Source of the DNA: Manihot esculenta
Lineage: Eukaryota > Streptophyta > Magnoliopsida > Malpighiales > Euphorbiaceae
DNA length: 64,000 nt
Reading direction: 5' to 3'
NCBI RefSeq assembly: GCF_001659605.2
Contig: NC_035177.2
Span: 1,612,611 to 1,676,610, forward strand
The translations under genes and the position numbers were made by a program. Position 1 is the stretch's first letter, and the number at the start of each line of letters is the position of its first letter. The notes beneath the pieces are model-generated. The model saw only the letters and a program-made list of their open reading frames with translations. It was not told where the DNA came from and did not search any database. Positions 1 through 11,500 of this stretch are shown piece by piece.

Positions 1-1590
1 GCTTTTTATATGTTTGGACTTTAGAGACCTTTAGGCCATGATGGGCCTCTACCCTAATTGATTTTCTACACTTTTTTTGCATTTTTAGAGGCGTTTTTTC
101 TTTAAATTAAATGTTTTAGGCATAGACTTGACTTGTATTGCTCTCCTTATCAATGAATTTACCTTCTAATAAAAAATAAAAAAAGCCAAATGATTCGTTT
201 GGATTTGAATTCAAATGTTTTATTCATTACTCTAATCACTAGAGGAATATCCATGCCATGCATCATTGTATTTAATTGGAAAATTGATCTTAAAAAACCA
301 AACATTTAAGTAGTTTAGCGATTTTTTTCAAATGTTTTAATTTTAGCAATTTAGTCTAAAATTGAAACTTTTATAAATATTTTATTCTAATTTGAAATCC
401 TAATTAAGGAGAGTATGTCATTAGTGACTTAGCATGACATGTGACAATTTTAAATATTAAAACTGAATTCCACATTGATACATAGGTAACCATAATTACT
501 TGTTAACTATAGTATATATTGGTAACTTTTATATCCCTTTAATAAAAAAATCCTAAATTGAAAAATCCTCAATTTCATATTCACATTGCACAAATGAATG
601 ATCATTATCCTTTGTAACTATGCTGAATAATCCCTGAAGAATTACAAACTTAAAAGTAGAAAATATGAAAACTCAATGCAAAAGGAATTTAGAATTCTTG
701 ACTAGTTCATCTCTTATATAAATAATATATTTTTGTTGTGGGTTAATGAATGCCAAAAAAAAAAAAAACTCACCTGGATCATATACTCAAAATTCATCAA
801 ATCACAACAAATCCAATAAACTTTTTAGATAGAGATCACAAATAGCTCCTCTTGCATCTCTTTCTTTGACTTATTATCCAACCTTATCAACAACTTAGAT
901 ATGGACATCTCAATTTCTCTGAATTTATGACTCCCTCCATTTCTAAAAACTTTGTTGCAGTACTCCAATCGACCCTGACTTCCTCCTCTTTTATCTCTAT
1001 TTCCTCTTGTCTTTTTCAAGCGTACCTCCACCGTCCTACACCTTGACCCGACTGCCACTTTCACGGGGATAGCTTGTTTGTGGGTAAGAGGTTCTAACTC
1101 CTGTCAAGCGGCTATTTAATTCTTTTGACCCTTTTGGGACACATTCCTATTATTTCAGGCTTTGCTCACATACAAATGTTAATGATCGATCGAGCCTAAC
1201 TGTCCTCGGGCTCCTTTGAACCCTGTCCAGTCCATGAAACCAGGTCCTAGTTGGTTTCAATTCCCTCTAAGCGATATGTTATGGGCCTATGTGATGTTTG
1301 CCCCAAGCCTCTTTAGTATGGGTTGATGTGTGCCTATTGGTCTGAGGCCCATTAATTATCAAATGCCCTTTTACTACCTTACCAATTATTTCATGATTAC
1401 TGAGAGAATAAACTTCGAGATTTCATTTAATTTTGTTTGGCTCGAGAGAAGGACTCTGATAGGTGTCGTTTCTTTCGTCTTCTTCTAATTTCAAATTTTG
1501 CTTTTCACTCATTGCCTTCATTTCTATTTTGTTTTTGCTATTCTACCTTCCCTTCCTTTGTAATCTTGCTTCTCCAATCAAAGGTATATT
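1..1590. other. AT-rich spacer, no gene seen
   Basis: I see no conserved coding signal here on either strand. The 79-codon open frame on the minus strand at 825-1064 has a low-complexity basic sequence and no recognisable domain. The part from about 1040 on is less AT-rich and may already belong to the retrotransposon relic that follows. Confidence 0.5.
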
Positions 1591-1599
1591 TTCGCTCTT

Positions 1600-2545
1600 C
1601 TTATGGCTCCTACTGAAATTCCAACAGTAGACGACTTGATCTCCTCTATCACTCTATTTTTCCTTACTCCAACATCTTTCCTGAGACCTCATAGATATTA
1701 AAATCTTTAAAATTAGGACTCCTTTAAGTAATGAGAGAATAGTTATATCCGATCCATTACTTAGGGGTTTGGTAGATGCTTAGAAGGGGTGTAATTTAGT
1801 GTTTTTCCTCAAGCAATATGAATTCAGGTTAGTTTTCCCTTTCACCCCTTTTTTTATCGAGATTTTTCAACATTACGAGGTAACCCCTAGAATGTTGACG
1901 CCTAATTCTATCTTATTCATGAGCTGTTTTGAGTCTATTTGTTTGTGTTGGATGCGACCTATTTTCTACATTTTTTCGTTTGATTAGGTCCACCAATGGG
2001 TTCTATTATTTCAGTCCTCGAACGAGATTGTCCATCTTTACTAGTTATAAATATTCGATCAAGGACTAGATAGAAGACTTTGTTGTTGTAGAGATGAAAG
2101 AGAGTTTTGAGGTCGAATGGGATGTCGACCTATCTTAGGGGAAAATACCTCAGGGTTGCAATGGATTCCTTAGGTCAAACCTTATAGATCAGATCTGCCT
2201 TTTTCGACTAACCTTTATAGGAAAAAAATATGTTATAGAGAATTGCTTGTTCATGTCCTCCTTGAAGGACTGTCATCAAGCTGGTATTTCTGAGTTTTTC
2301 CTTTGAATTTTTCTTTTTGTGATACCCAGTTCTAACTGAATTTTCCTCTTTCTTTCTCTGTGCAGTTTCTTCCATATTAATGGACAAAATCAAGATTCCT
2401 AAGAACTTTACCTTGTCCAGAGAAAATCTTAAAGAAACACTGTTAGCTTTTCAGGCTTACAAGTTTGTTGTCGATGCCACTATGGAGGCCTTCCATGCTG
2501 CGACTCCTCTGTCATCTGTCAGCCTCTCTGCTCACAATCCTATAA
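1600..2545 (+). pseudogene. Decayed gypsy-type retroelement coding relic
   Basis: A stop-interrupted plus-strand reading starts near 1603 (MAPTEIPTVDDLISS). It continues through a 62-codon open piece at 1799-1987 containing FPFTPFFIEIFQHY followed by LTPNSILFMSCFE. This pattern resembles the plant 'putative gypsy-type transposon' N-terminal domain (PF04195 style), in which a hydrophobic FxPFF stretch precedes LTPNSI. Frameshifts and stops show that it is dead. A further piece near 2380-2550 (MDKIKIPKNFTLSRENLK and onward) is probably part of the same relic. The family assignment is by eye only. It could be part of the same element as the LTR that starts just downstream. Confidence 0.35.
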
Positions 2546-2552
2546 TACCCGG

Positions 2553-3600
2553 CTAAACTACAGTGTCGGAATTTTCACTTTCTGATGGAATCTCCAATGG
2601 AATCCAGAATCTCAAAGCTAGAATATTTAGAAGGGTAAGGGCTTTTATGAAATGAATTTGAAGCATTTTTAAACGCGTTAAAATAAATATAAAAAAAATA
2701 GAAGGTTTTAGAGGAGTTTGAAGGTCGGCCGCCGAAGGTGGCTCCTCCAGGCTACCTATAAAAGGCTTTTAGCCTGAAAATGTGAGAACTCTTTCTCCAT
2801 TTTCTAGTAGTTCTCACATTTTCTGGTAGAGGTGAGTCCATGCACTCTCCTCGATATTTTATGGAGTTTCTCCAAATCCCTTAAAGAATTCATGAGTTTT
2901 TACTTCGATTTTGAAGATTTGGGTTTGAATTTTAAGTTTTAGCTTTTGGAGATCCTTCGGAGATCGGTTACCCTCTTCTCTAAATCTTGGTTGCTGTCAC
3001 CCTTGTGTCTCTAAAGAGGTAAGTTCAATCCTTGCCTTTTCTTCTATCTTCTGAAGGTTTTCAACAAGTGTATTAAGTGCTTAATGGGTTGTTGTGGTAT
3101 GCATGATCATCATTTTTCTAAGCTTTAGAGTTGGAGCTTTTGTTTTGAGAATTGGTGATCCTCCTCGTTTTATGAATGCATGTGGGTTCTTTCCTTGGTT
3201 TTTTAATGATTAATGACCCTAATTATATTTTGAGCAAGTTTAAAAACCTTATATGTGAGTTTGGAAGCATTTTGGTGGCTGCATGTTTAGGGCAAAATCG
3301 TGTTTTGCCTTACTGGAGAACCCAGGTTCGGCCGCCGAAGCAAGATTTGGCCACTGAACCTGTTTGTGGAGGCAGCCTAATCGGCCCCCAAAGGTTTTGA
3401 CCTTCAGATCTGTGAGGGACTTTTAGCTGTTGAACCTACCGCAGAAAGTCCCCTATTCAGCCTTTTTCAGCTTGTTTCCTACGTGTGTTATTGTGTTCTT
3501 AGGGGTTTTCTTGGGGGTAGTTTCAGTGTTGTAAAAATCATGTCTAGTCCCTCATTTAAGTCCATTTGTATTGGATTGGACTTAGAACACCGTAGATGCT
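2553..3600 (+). repeat. Gypsy LTR fragment (solo or truncated)
   Basis: The left end has the ATACCCGGC start typical of one group of plant Ty3/gypsy LTRs. A TATA-like CTATAAAAGGC at about 2757 is followed by pyrimidine-rich leader sequence, as in an LTR promoter/R region. A GC-rich near-palindrome (TCGGCCGCCGA) occurs at 2725 and again at 3328. A related arrangement, in opposite orientation and with the motif decayed to ttcgacggc, is seen in the minus-strand element at 32-37 kb. No second copy or coding region follows, so it is a solo LTR or a truncated end. The right boundary is uncertain. Confidence 0.5.
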
Positions 3601-3736
3601 AGTTTTTATGATTTAAAAAATTTATTAATTAATTTATTAATTTTATAAAAAATCTACTAATTAATCATTAAGTATTATAAAAAAATTTTTAAATTTTTTA
3701 TAATATTTAAAAATTAAATATATATTTTAATATAGG

Positions 3737-5131
3737 AAAATTACTTTTTAGTCCCTAAAGTTTAACATAATTAGCACTTCTGTCTCTCTATTTTAACGAT
3801 CCAACACTTAAATCCCTTACTTTCTCTTCTGTCCGAATTCGTAGTCCTTTCATAAAAAATAGTCGTTTGGTGAGTCAAAGGTGAGAGGTGAAATTTTTTA
3901 CCAAAAATGCCCTTAATAAAATTGTTAAAACCCTTCTCAACTTGAAATCCTTCCATCCTTCTTCTCCCTCATATCTCCTCTGCTTCTTCTCCTTCATATC
4001 TTTTCTATTTCTTCCCTCCATCCTTCTTCACCTTCATATCTTTTCTATTTCTTTTATCCTCTCCGCGCATCTCTCTTTCTTCTCCTTCCTCTCAATCCTC
4101 CCCTCTCTCTTCTATTCTCTCTATTTCTCCAACTTTCTTTACATACCCCACATTTTCAAGGTGCCTCTCTACCTCAACCTTCACTGTCAAGGCTAGTGCC
4201 GCAAAGAAGAAGGTCCATATAGTTAACACAAACAGCGGTGGTCATGTAGTTATTGGGTTCTATTGTGCGAAAGAGCTTCTGGGTTTTGGCCATAAGGTTA
4301 CTATCATGACGGTTGGTGATCAGAATTCTGACAAAATGAAAAGGCCGCCATTCACCAAATTCACAGTGAGTTCTAGAAATCATTAAATAATTATTGAAAT
4401 TTCAATGGGAACTTGATGAAATTTCTATGGGAACTTGATTTCTTTTATCATTTTCTTTCTGATTTAGGAAATTGTGAGTGCGGGATGGCGGACGGTGTGG
4501 GGAGACCCAGCAGAAGTTGGAAAAGCTGTGGAAGGAGCAACCTTTGATGTGGTGTTAGATAGCAATGGTAAGGACCTTGATGCTGTGAGGTTTGTCAACA
4601 TTATGTCTATTGACTCAAACCCATTATTAATATAAGCAACAAATCCTAACCAACCTTCACAAACAGGCCTGTAGCGGACTGGTCCAAGAACAAAATTGAC
4701 GATGTTTTGTTCTAAACAGAGATTGTTCAGAAAAGGCCAGTGCCCATCCTTGAATTTGGGATGCAACTAACTAATATTGCTCATGTTAGAGACTTGTCCT
4801 CTATGCTTGCAACAGCTGTTGAGAATCTAGAAGCTGTAAGTAACAAAATATTCAATTGCGTAAGAAGGATGGAGAGATTTCACGTTGAAATGGATTTTAA
4901 CAATTTCATTAAGGGTATTTTTGGTAAAAAATTTCATCTCTCACCTTTGACTCTTTGACCAAACGGTTATTTTTGACGGAAGAACTACGAATTCAGATGG
5001 AAGAGAAAGTGAGAGAATTAAGTGTTGGATCGTTAAAATGGAGGGACATAAGTGTTAATTAAAATATAATTTGCCCTTTAATATATTTTTTAAATTCAAT
5101 AGATATAGGGACTAAAATGTAACTTTTCAAA
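3737..5131. mobile_element. Pack-MULE-like element carrying a CSP41A gene fragment
   Basis: Segments at about 3737-3965 and 4862-5131 are inverted copies of one another. The best-matching core, about 3775-3962 against 4864-5055, contains the same words reversed, for example attttaacgatccaacactt and aattttttaccaaaaat. The outer ends also match imperfectly: ttactttttagtccc on the left, and gggactaaaatgtaac on the right. Long inverted repeats around a host gene fragment with introns are the hallmark of Pack-MULEs. No transposase is present, so the element is non-autonomous. I could not find a clean 9-bp target duplication. The CT-rich tract at 3950-4130, with repeated cttcatatcttttctatttc words, lies just inside the left repeat. 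Confidence 0.7.
4158..4861 (+). pseudogene. CSP41A: Captured, broken fragment of chloroplast RNA-binding protein CSP41A
   Basis: Conceptual translation in three exon blocks matches CSP41a, the chloroplast stem-loop-binding RNA endonuclease of the atypical SDR family. Block 1 (to 4365) starts in the end of a transit peptide ([12 protein letters not shown]) and includes the nucleotide-binding strand [15 protein letters not shown]. Block 2 (4468-4589) reads [18 protein letters not shown] and on to KDLDAV. Block 3 (from 4667) reads RPVADWSKNKIDDVLF. Then about 75 family residues are missing, and the match resumes at [10 protein letters not shown], runs through [16 protein letters not shown] and ends at IFNCV. 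The introns at 4366-4467 and 4590-4666 are kept with GT-AG ends, so the capture was from DNA, not cDNA. The fragment has no start codon, lacks its C-terminal third and has an internal deletion, so it cannot encode the enzyme. Confidence 0.9.
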
Positions 5132-5538
5132 AAAATTTTGTGCAGGCTAAATTGCTGATAATGTCCGCCTGAAATGACCCGATTCTGAAGTAAGAGTCGG
5201 CTTTCGTATTTAGGGATATTGCAGTGAGCCAGATTCTGAGAATTTCCTTCCTTCAAATCTACACGCCCCAATCCAAACAATCTCCTTTTGGAATTGCGGG
5301 GCACATAGTAGAAGGAAGGAGATCTGAATAGCATGAAATATTGAAGATTAAGAATAAAATTAGATGTTGAATCCCACAAATCTCAAGTTTTCTAAGAAAT
5401 CCAAGAAGAAATTTCGACAAGAGGAAGAGGACGGGATTGTCTCAATGTCAAGTGCAAAGTCTGTCTATTTTCCATCTGTAATTTGAGATAATCTAGACTA
5501 GGGTTTGGAAAATTTTAATATTTTTGTTTTTGGTGCAG

Positions 5539-8500
5539 TGAGAAAGCTTCCTTCCAGTCTTTCAAGGGCAGAGATTGGCATCTTGAAGGAGCATTTGATG
5601 TCTTCTACAACCAACCCCAGATTAAAACATTTACTGATTCTAGATATTTGGAAAGGCTTTACAATAGATATAAAGGCAAGCTTTACACTACATTGCAGTG
5701 TTATCCTCTTGACATTTTAGTATTGTGAATTGCTTGCTTTATTTTTTATTTTTACTGAAATGGGTTTCATGATTAAATTAATCCTTTAAATCACTCCAAG
5801 CATCTGACCCACCTAATTTTCGTCCACTTTAAAGCAAACAATTTTGATTTTGTTTCCTGTGATTTTGTTTGTAGGCGCAATGCACTTATGAGTTTATATT
5901 AATTGTTATTTTTTTAATTTTTGTTGCTCAACAATATTTATGTGCATATTATGATTTGCAAATTTTGTTTCAGCAACGTTATAGATTACCTATTGAAGTA
6001 TCTTAATTTTTTTCCCTGTTAAATTCTGGACAAATGGAGAAGCTAAGGACTTATTTAACTGTGGGACATGTACAGCCTAAAAGTAACTTTGGATTTGTTT
6101 GTAGTATGGATGAGCCATTAATAAGTGGGGACGGTTGTGATTGAGAAACTCCCATAATGGTCTCTAACTCGGGAAGTTTTTGTACTACTTCTGAACTAAT
6201 TGCTTTTTTATTTTATTTTATTTTTTTATAAATTTATTAATGATGTGAAACATGGATATTTTGGTGCATGCAAGCAGTTTCTCATTTAATAGGAGGCTTT
6301 ATTTTGATTTCTTTTGCAGATCCGCATGTTGATATGGTACTAGTTGATGGAATCACTCTCCTTTGCAATGACCTTCAGGTAGCTGTGCCCTTGCTGGTTA
6401 ATCAACATTTACACTGAATTTAATGTTCTTAATGTTGGAATTTCATGGATACTTTTTGAGTTACCCTACATTGATGTTTACACCTCATAAATTTCTACAA
6501 ATCTGTGGTTTATTTGGTTTGTGTTTGAATTATTTCAAGGTAATATATATATATTTTTTTCCCTCATTGTGCTCTTTATTATTATTATTATTATTTTTTA
6601 CATGCTGTAATGAGATTTAAACCTTCTTTTTTGTCAGGTGGATCCTCAAGATATAGTTATGGTACGTATACAATAAATGCTTTGACCATACCTTACATTA
6701 CAAGATGCACATATGTGCAGATGTTAATTTTCTTTTTGCGTTGGAGACAACTTTTAAAGAATTTGATTGAATATTGCATGGAAAGTCGAGAAATTTATAG
6801 AAAGATAGACAAGATGTTGCTTCCTTTATCCCATGTTCTCCCAATTTCCTATGTCCTTTCCTTAAAGCTCGGAAAAAGGTCTATTTTAGCCCTTAAAGTA
6901 TTAGCGATGCCGAATAGTAAAATAAACCCTTAAAACTTTTTTTTGGTCCAAACAAGCTGTTCACTTATTAAATAGGCCAAATAAGTCATTTAATTTTTTT
7001 AAGATAGATCAAAATAAATGTATCCTAAGAGTGCATATATGCCCTTCAAATTTCAAAATGGGATAAAATAAGTTCTTTAACTTTTTAAAATAGACAAACA
7101 AAGAGAATAGATTATATTTTGTTTCAATTCAATCTAGGTAAAGGTGTAAAGCCACGCATGAAAATTTTTTCCAGTGCATGAGGTTTTCATCAATTATTTT
7201 ATGTATTCGATATATAATATCATGATGAGTATTTAATGTATCACTAGAACAAATTGATAATTTGCCTTTTGTTAAATGGTTCAGAAAGCTTCTCAATGGG
7301 TTTATTGTCTTCCTCATGGTGATCATCACTAATTTAATGTGATCTAGTAAAAAATGATGTCGATTATTCTATTGAGAGGTTAGTAGACAATATAAGCTGA
7401 CAGAACTATTTTAAAAATGTGGATTATTTTATTGATGTATTTTAAAAATTTGAAAGCTTTATTTCGCTTTTTTTAGATTTTAAAGGGTTTATATATTCCC
7501 CAAGAGCATATTTGATCTATTATTAAAATTTAAAGGTCTTATTTGATTTATTTTAACAGTTGAAGAGCCTATTTGGACCCAAAATAAGTTAAAGGGTGTA
7601 TCTGACTATAGACCTAGAACTTAAGGGCTAAAATAGGCTTTTTGCCTTAAAACTTCTAGTGCTTGGGAGTTAGCAATTACAAGATTTGAGGAAAAGGCCG
7701 TTGATATGGATTCTGGCCTCTTTTTGTGGTCCTTTAGCGAGAGGAAATCATGGTGGATTTCTCTACAGTTACATAAAGGGGATAAATTTAAATACATTTA
7801 TTGAACAAGAATTGTCTGCTTCCCCATTAATATTGGAGGTTTGAGATTCATACAAATAAGTTTAGTATTTATTTAGGAACTAGATGTGGGCTTAAGTCAG
7901 AATAATTTTTTAAAATCGTTTTCTAATGTTTGCAAGTGAAAGAAGAAAGTTCCTTCTCTATACAACCCTTTTATTCAATTGGGTAATGAAAAGCAATTTG
8001 CAAGATGGAGCTTCATATTTTTTATCAATACAAAAAGAAAGGTTCACCCATTTAATTGCATATTCAGAATATAGTAATTTCACAACAAACGTTAGGTTTT
8101 TGCAATAATTTTTTATATCTAAAGAAAGTTCCTTACTGGAATTATAAATGCTAAGTGATGTAAACTACATTGAGGAGACTTCATATGCTTGTAATATGTT
8201 GAGATACTTTCTGTAAATAGTCTAGATTTGTGATATGATTGTGTACATAATTAGTGATATGATTGTGTGATATAATTAGGATATGATTAGGCTATAATTA
8301 GAGAATCAATTTATTTTCTTACCTAAAATGTATTCTTGTAAGTAATATATATATCCCAATTAGCTTGAGGGGAATCATCAAGCATTTTTCTTTCAAAGCT
8401 TCTGCTTCCCTCTTCTACTTTTCATCATCGTTTTTATGGTATTAGAGCCAAGAAACTTGGTTCAGCTGACAGTGGCAGATCTGTCACCTTGCTTTGGAGA

Positions 8501-11500
8501 CTTTCTAAAAATCAGTTGGTCTCACCATCTAGCCCATCTTTCTCGCCGGCTTCTGATCAGCGAAAGCGCCGCCACCAGAATCGGCCCCACGCGCCGCCAC
8601 ATGCCACTCAAGCCATCTGTCTCTGATACACACGCCAGCGCGTGAACTGTTCTATGTCGACCTTTTCACGCTGGTGACCACTCCAGCTCAGTAGGTCCGG
8701 TCACCTGTCCAGCCCTTCTTCACTCGTCTATTGTGAACAGTAGCTTCGGATTTACTGTTCATAGGCACAAATCCTCCTTTTTTGGCAGATTCAGGTTTCT
8801 ATTCAGTTCCCTATTGTTCTAGAGTCTCTCTGGACATGTCTGAGAAGCAAAATATCCTCAATACAGGTTTTGAGTCTCTTAAACCTTTCTTTTCAATTGC
8901 TACGGTGAAGTTGCAAGGAAGTAATAATTATGTGTTTTGGGCTAAATTAGTAGAATTATAGTTTTTAGGACAGCGGTTTGATGATCATTTAACAAAAAAT
9001 GCCACTGATATCACTGCAACTGGGTTAAGATTGATGCTAAACTATGTAGTCTTTTATGGCATTCATTAGATCCAAAATTGTTTGCTTTGTTTCAGTCTTG
9101 CAAAATTTATTGTAAGGTTTGGACTAAGGCCAAAACATTGTATACTAATGACGTACAATGCATCTATAAGGTTGTGTCAGATATAGTTCACTTACAATGT
9201 AATCATCAGAATATGACTAGTTACTTGGGTCAAGTAGAAACACTGAAAGATGAATTTAATTCTCTTATGCCTTTTACTGATGATGTTGATGCGCAAGAAC
9301 AACGAGATAAATTCTTTATGGTTTTGGCATTAATTGGGTTGCGACCTGACCTTTGTTTTGTGAAAGATCAAATTTTGATTGGTTCCATTATTCCAACTTT
9401 AGAAGAAGTGTCGGTTAGGCTCTTACGTATTTTCCTTAGTAAGAGTGACACTACAGATATGGAATCCTTAGTTTTGGCTGTGTAGCAAGGGAATCAAGGA
9501 CAAGAGGAAATCGCAAAGGTAAAGGGAAGAAGTTTCATTGCTCCTATTGTGATAAGAAAGGCCACATATGGGATGCATGTTGGGCATTTCATGGCCGACC
9601 ATCACGGCTCAATCAACTCGATAATACAGGCAAGTCAACAGTTCATCTTGCCCAATCTAATGAAGAAGGCCTGCTTCCACAACCTACCAATAAATCTCAG
9701 GAACTAGATTCAATCACTTTAACCGGAGAAGACTATAAAGAATACTTACAGTTCCAAACAGCTAAGCAACATCCTCCATCTTCCAGCAGTGCTCACTCTG
9801 GTAATTCCTTTGCTTGTCTAAGTCTTCACTTGTAGGTCCATGGATCCTAGACTCTGGTGCTTTTGATCACATCTCTGGTAATCACAATCTTTTCTCTACT
9901 CTTGTTTCACCTTTCACACCATTTAAAGTTACCTTAGCTAATGGTTCACAAACTCAAATTAAAGGAATAGAAAAAGTACAACTCCTTTCTTCTATTCCCT
10001 TAACTACTGTCTTGTTCACTCCTGAATGTTCATATAATTTAATCTCCATTAGCAAATTGACCAAAAATCTTAATTGTTCAGTAACCTTTATTGCTGATTC
10101 TGTTGTGGTGCAGGACCAGAGCACTGAGAGAATGATTGGAACGGGATTTGAGTCACAAGGATTGCACCACCTCTCCACCTCTCCAGTTGCTTTTGTTTCT
10201 ACCACTTCCGTTGAGCTTATTTATAACAGTTTGGGACCTTATAATCTTCTCAAATTGCAGAAAATCATCCCTAGTCTTTCTTCTTTGTCTTCTTTAGCAT
10301 ATGAGTCATGTCAACTTGGGAATAAACTCGGGCTTCATTTCCCAAACGAGTCAATAACAAGGCCACCTCGATGTTTGACATTGTTTATTCAGACATTTGG
10401 GGGATATTGTTCATTCAGACATTTGGGGTCCAAATCGTGTCAATACAACTTTGGGATTTCAGTATTTTGTTACTTTTATTGATGATTATTCTCGTTGCAC
10501 TTGGCTTTTTTTTTTAATGAAGAATCGCTCTGAGTTATTCTCCATTTTTCAAAAATTTTGTGCTAAAATACATAATCAATTTGGTGTTCGCATTAAGGTT
10601 TTGCGTAGTGATAATGCGTGAGAATATCTTTCCTCTTCTTTTTCTCATTTCTTGTCTACTCAGGGTGTTACTCACCAGACTTCTTGTGCCCATACTCCTC
10701 AACAAAATGGTGCTGCCGAGTGAAGAAATGGGCATTTGATTGAAACCGCCCGCATCTTACTTATACATCATAATGTTCCGTTGCATTTTTGGGGCGAGGC
10801 GTTCCTTGCTGCCTGCATACTTGATCAACCGTATGCCTTCCTCTGTTTTGCAGCATCAGAGTCCTCATTTGGTTCTCTTTCCTAACTAGACCTCCAACCC
10901 GTTGTCTCTGCGAGTTTTTGAATGTATATGTTTTGTTCATGGTCATACTCTGGTAAAGACAAACTCCAACCAAATCAGTTAAACGTGTCTTTCTCGGCTA
11001 TTCTCGGCTTCAAAAAGGTTAAAAATGCTATGATCCCACTACTAATAGATATTTTGTCTTTGCAGATGTCACCTTTTTTGAAATCTCCCCTTTTCTTTTA
11101 GTCCAATGCACAAAACCTTTGTTTCTAGAGTTTTGCCTATACCTGCAACTCTTATTTCTCCTTGGCCTCAAGTTAGTCCATCTCCCACTCCTACACCACC
11201 TCTTCAGGTTTATACATGTCGGCCTCACCCATCTACTAATAACAATGATACTTCTATCCCTGATGCAGGTATTTCTAATGACTCACCTACTTCGGTCATG
11301 TATTCAGTAACAATAGCTACTCCTTTTGCTCTCTGAAAACATATTCGCTCTTCTCGAAATTCTCATCCCATTTATAATGTTGAGTTACCATCATTTGTCT
11401 CCTTTCTATTATACTTTTGTTTCCACTGTGTCTGTTGTTTCTATGACCAAAACAGTTAGAGAAGTATTGGATCATCCTGGTTGGTGTAATCAATGATTGA

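Noticed and set aside
5059..5379. 106-codon minus-strand open frame
   Set aside because: It spans the right end of the Pack-MULE and the region before the DCN1-like gene; no conserved motif, low codon quality.
5363..5490. Open frame beginning ATGTTGAATCCC as a possible DCN1-like first exon
   Set aside because: Its translation (MLNPTNLKFSKKSKKKF) has no UBA similarity, and no GT donor in it gives the phase needed to enter the exon at 5539.
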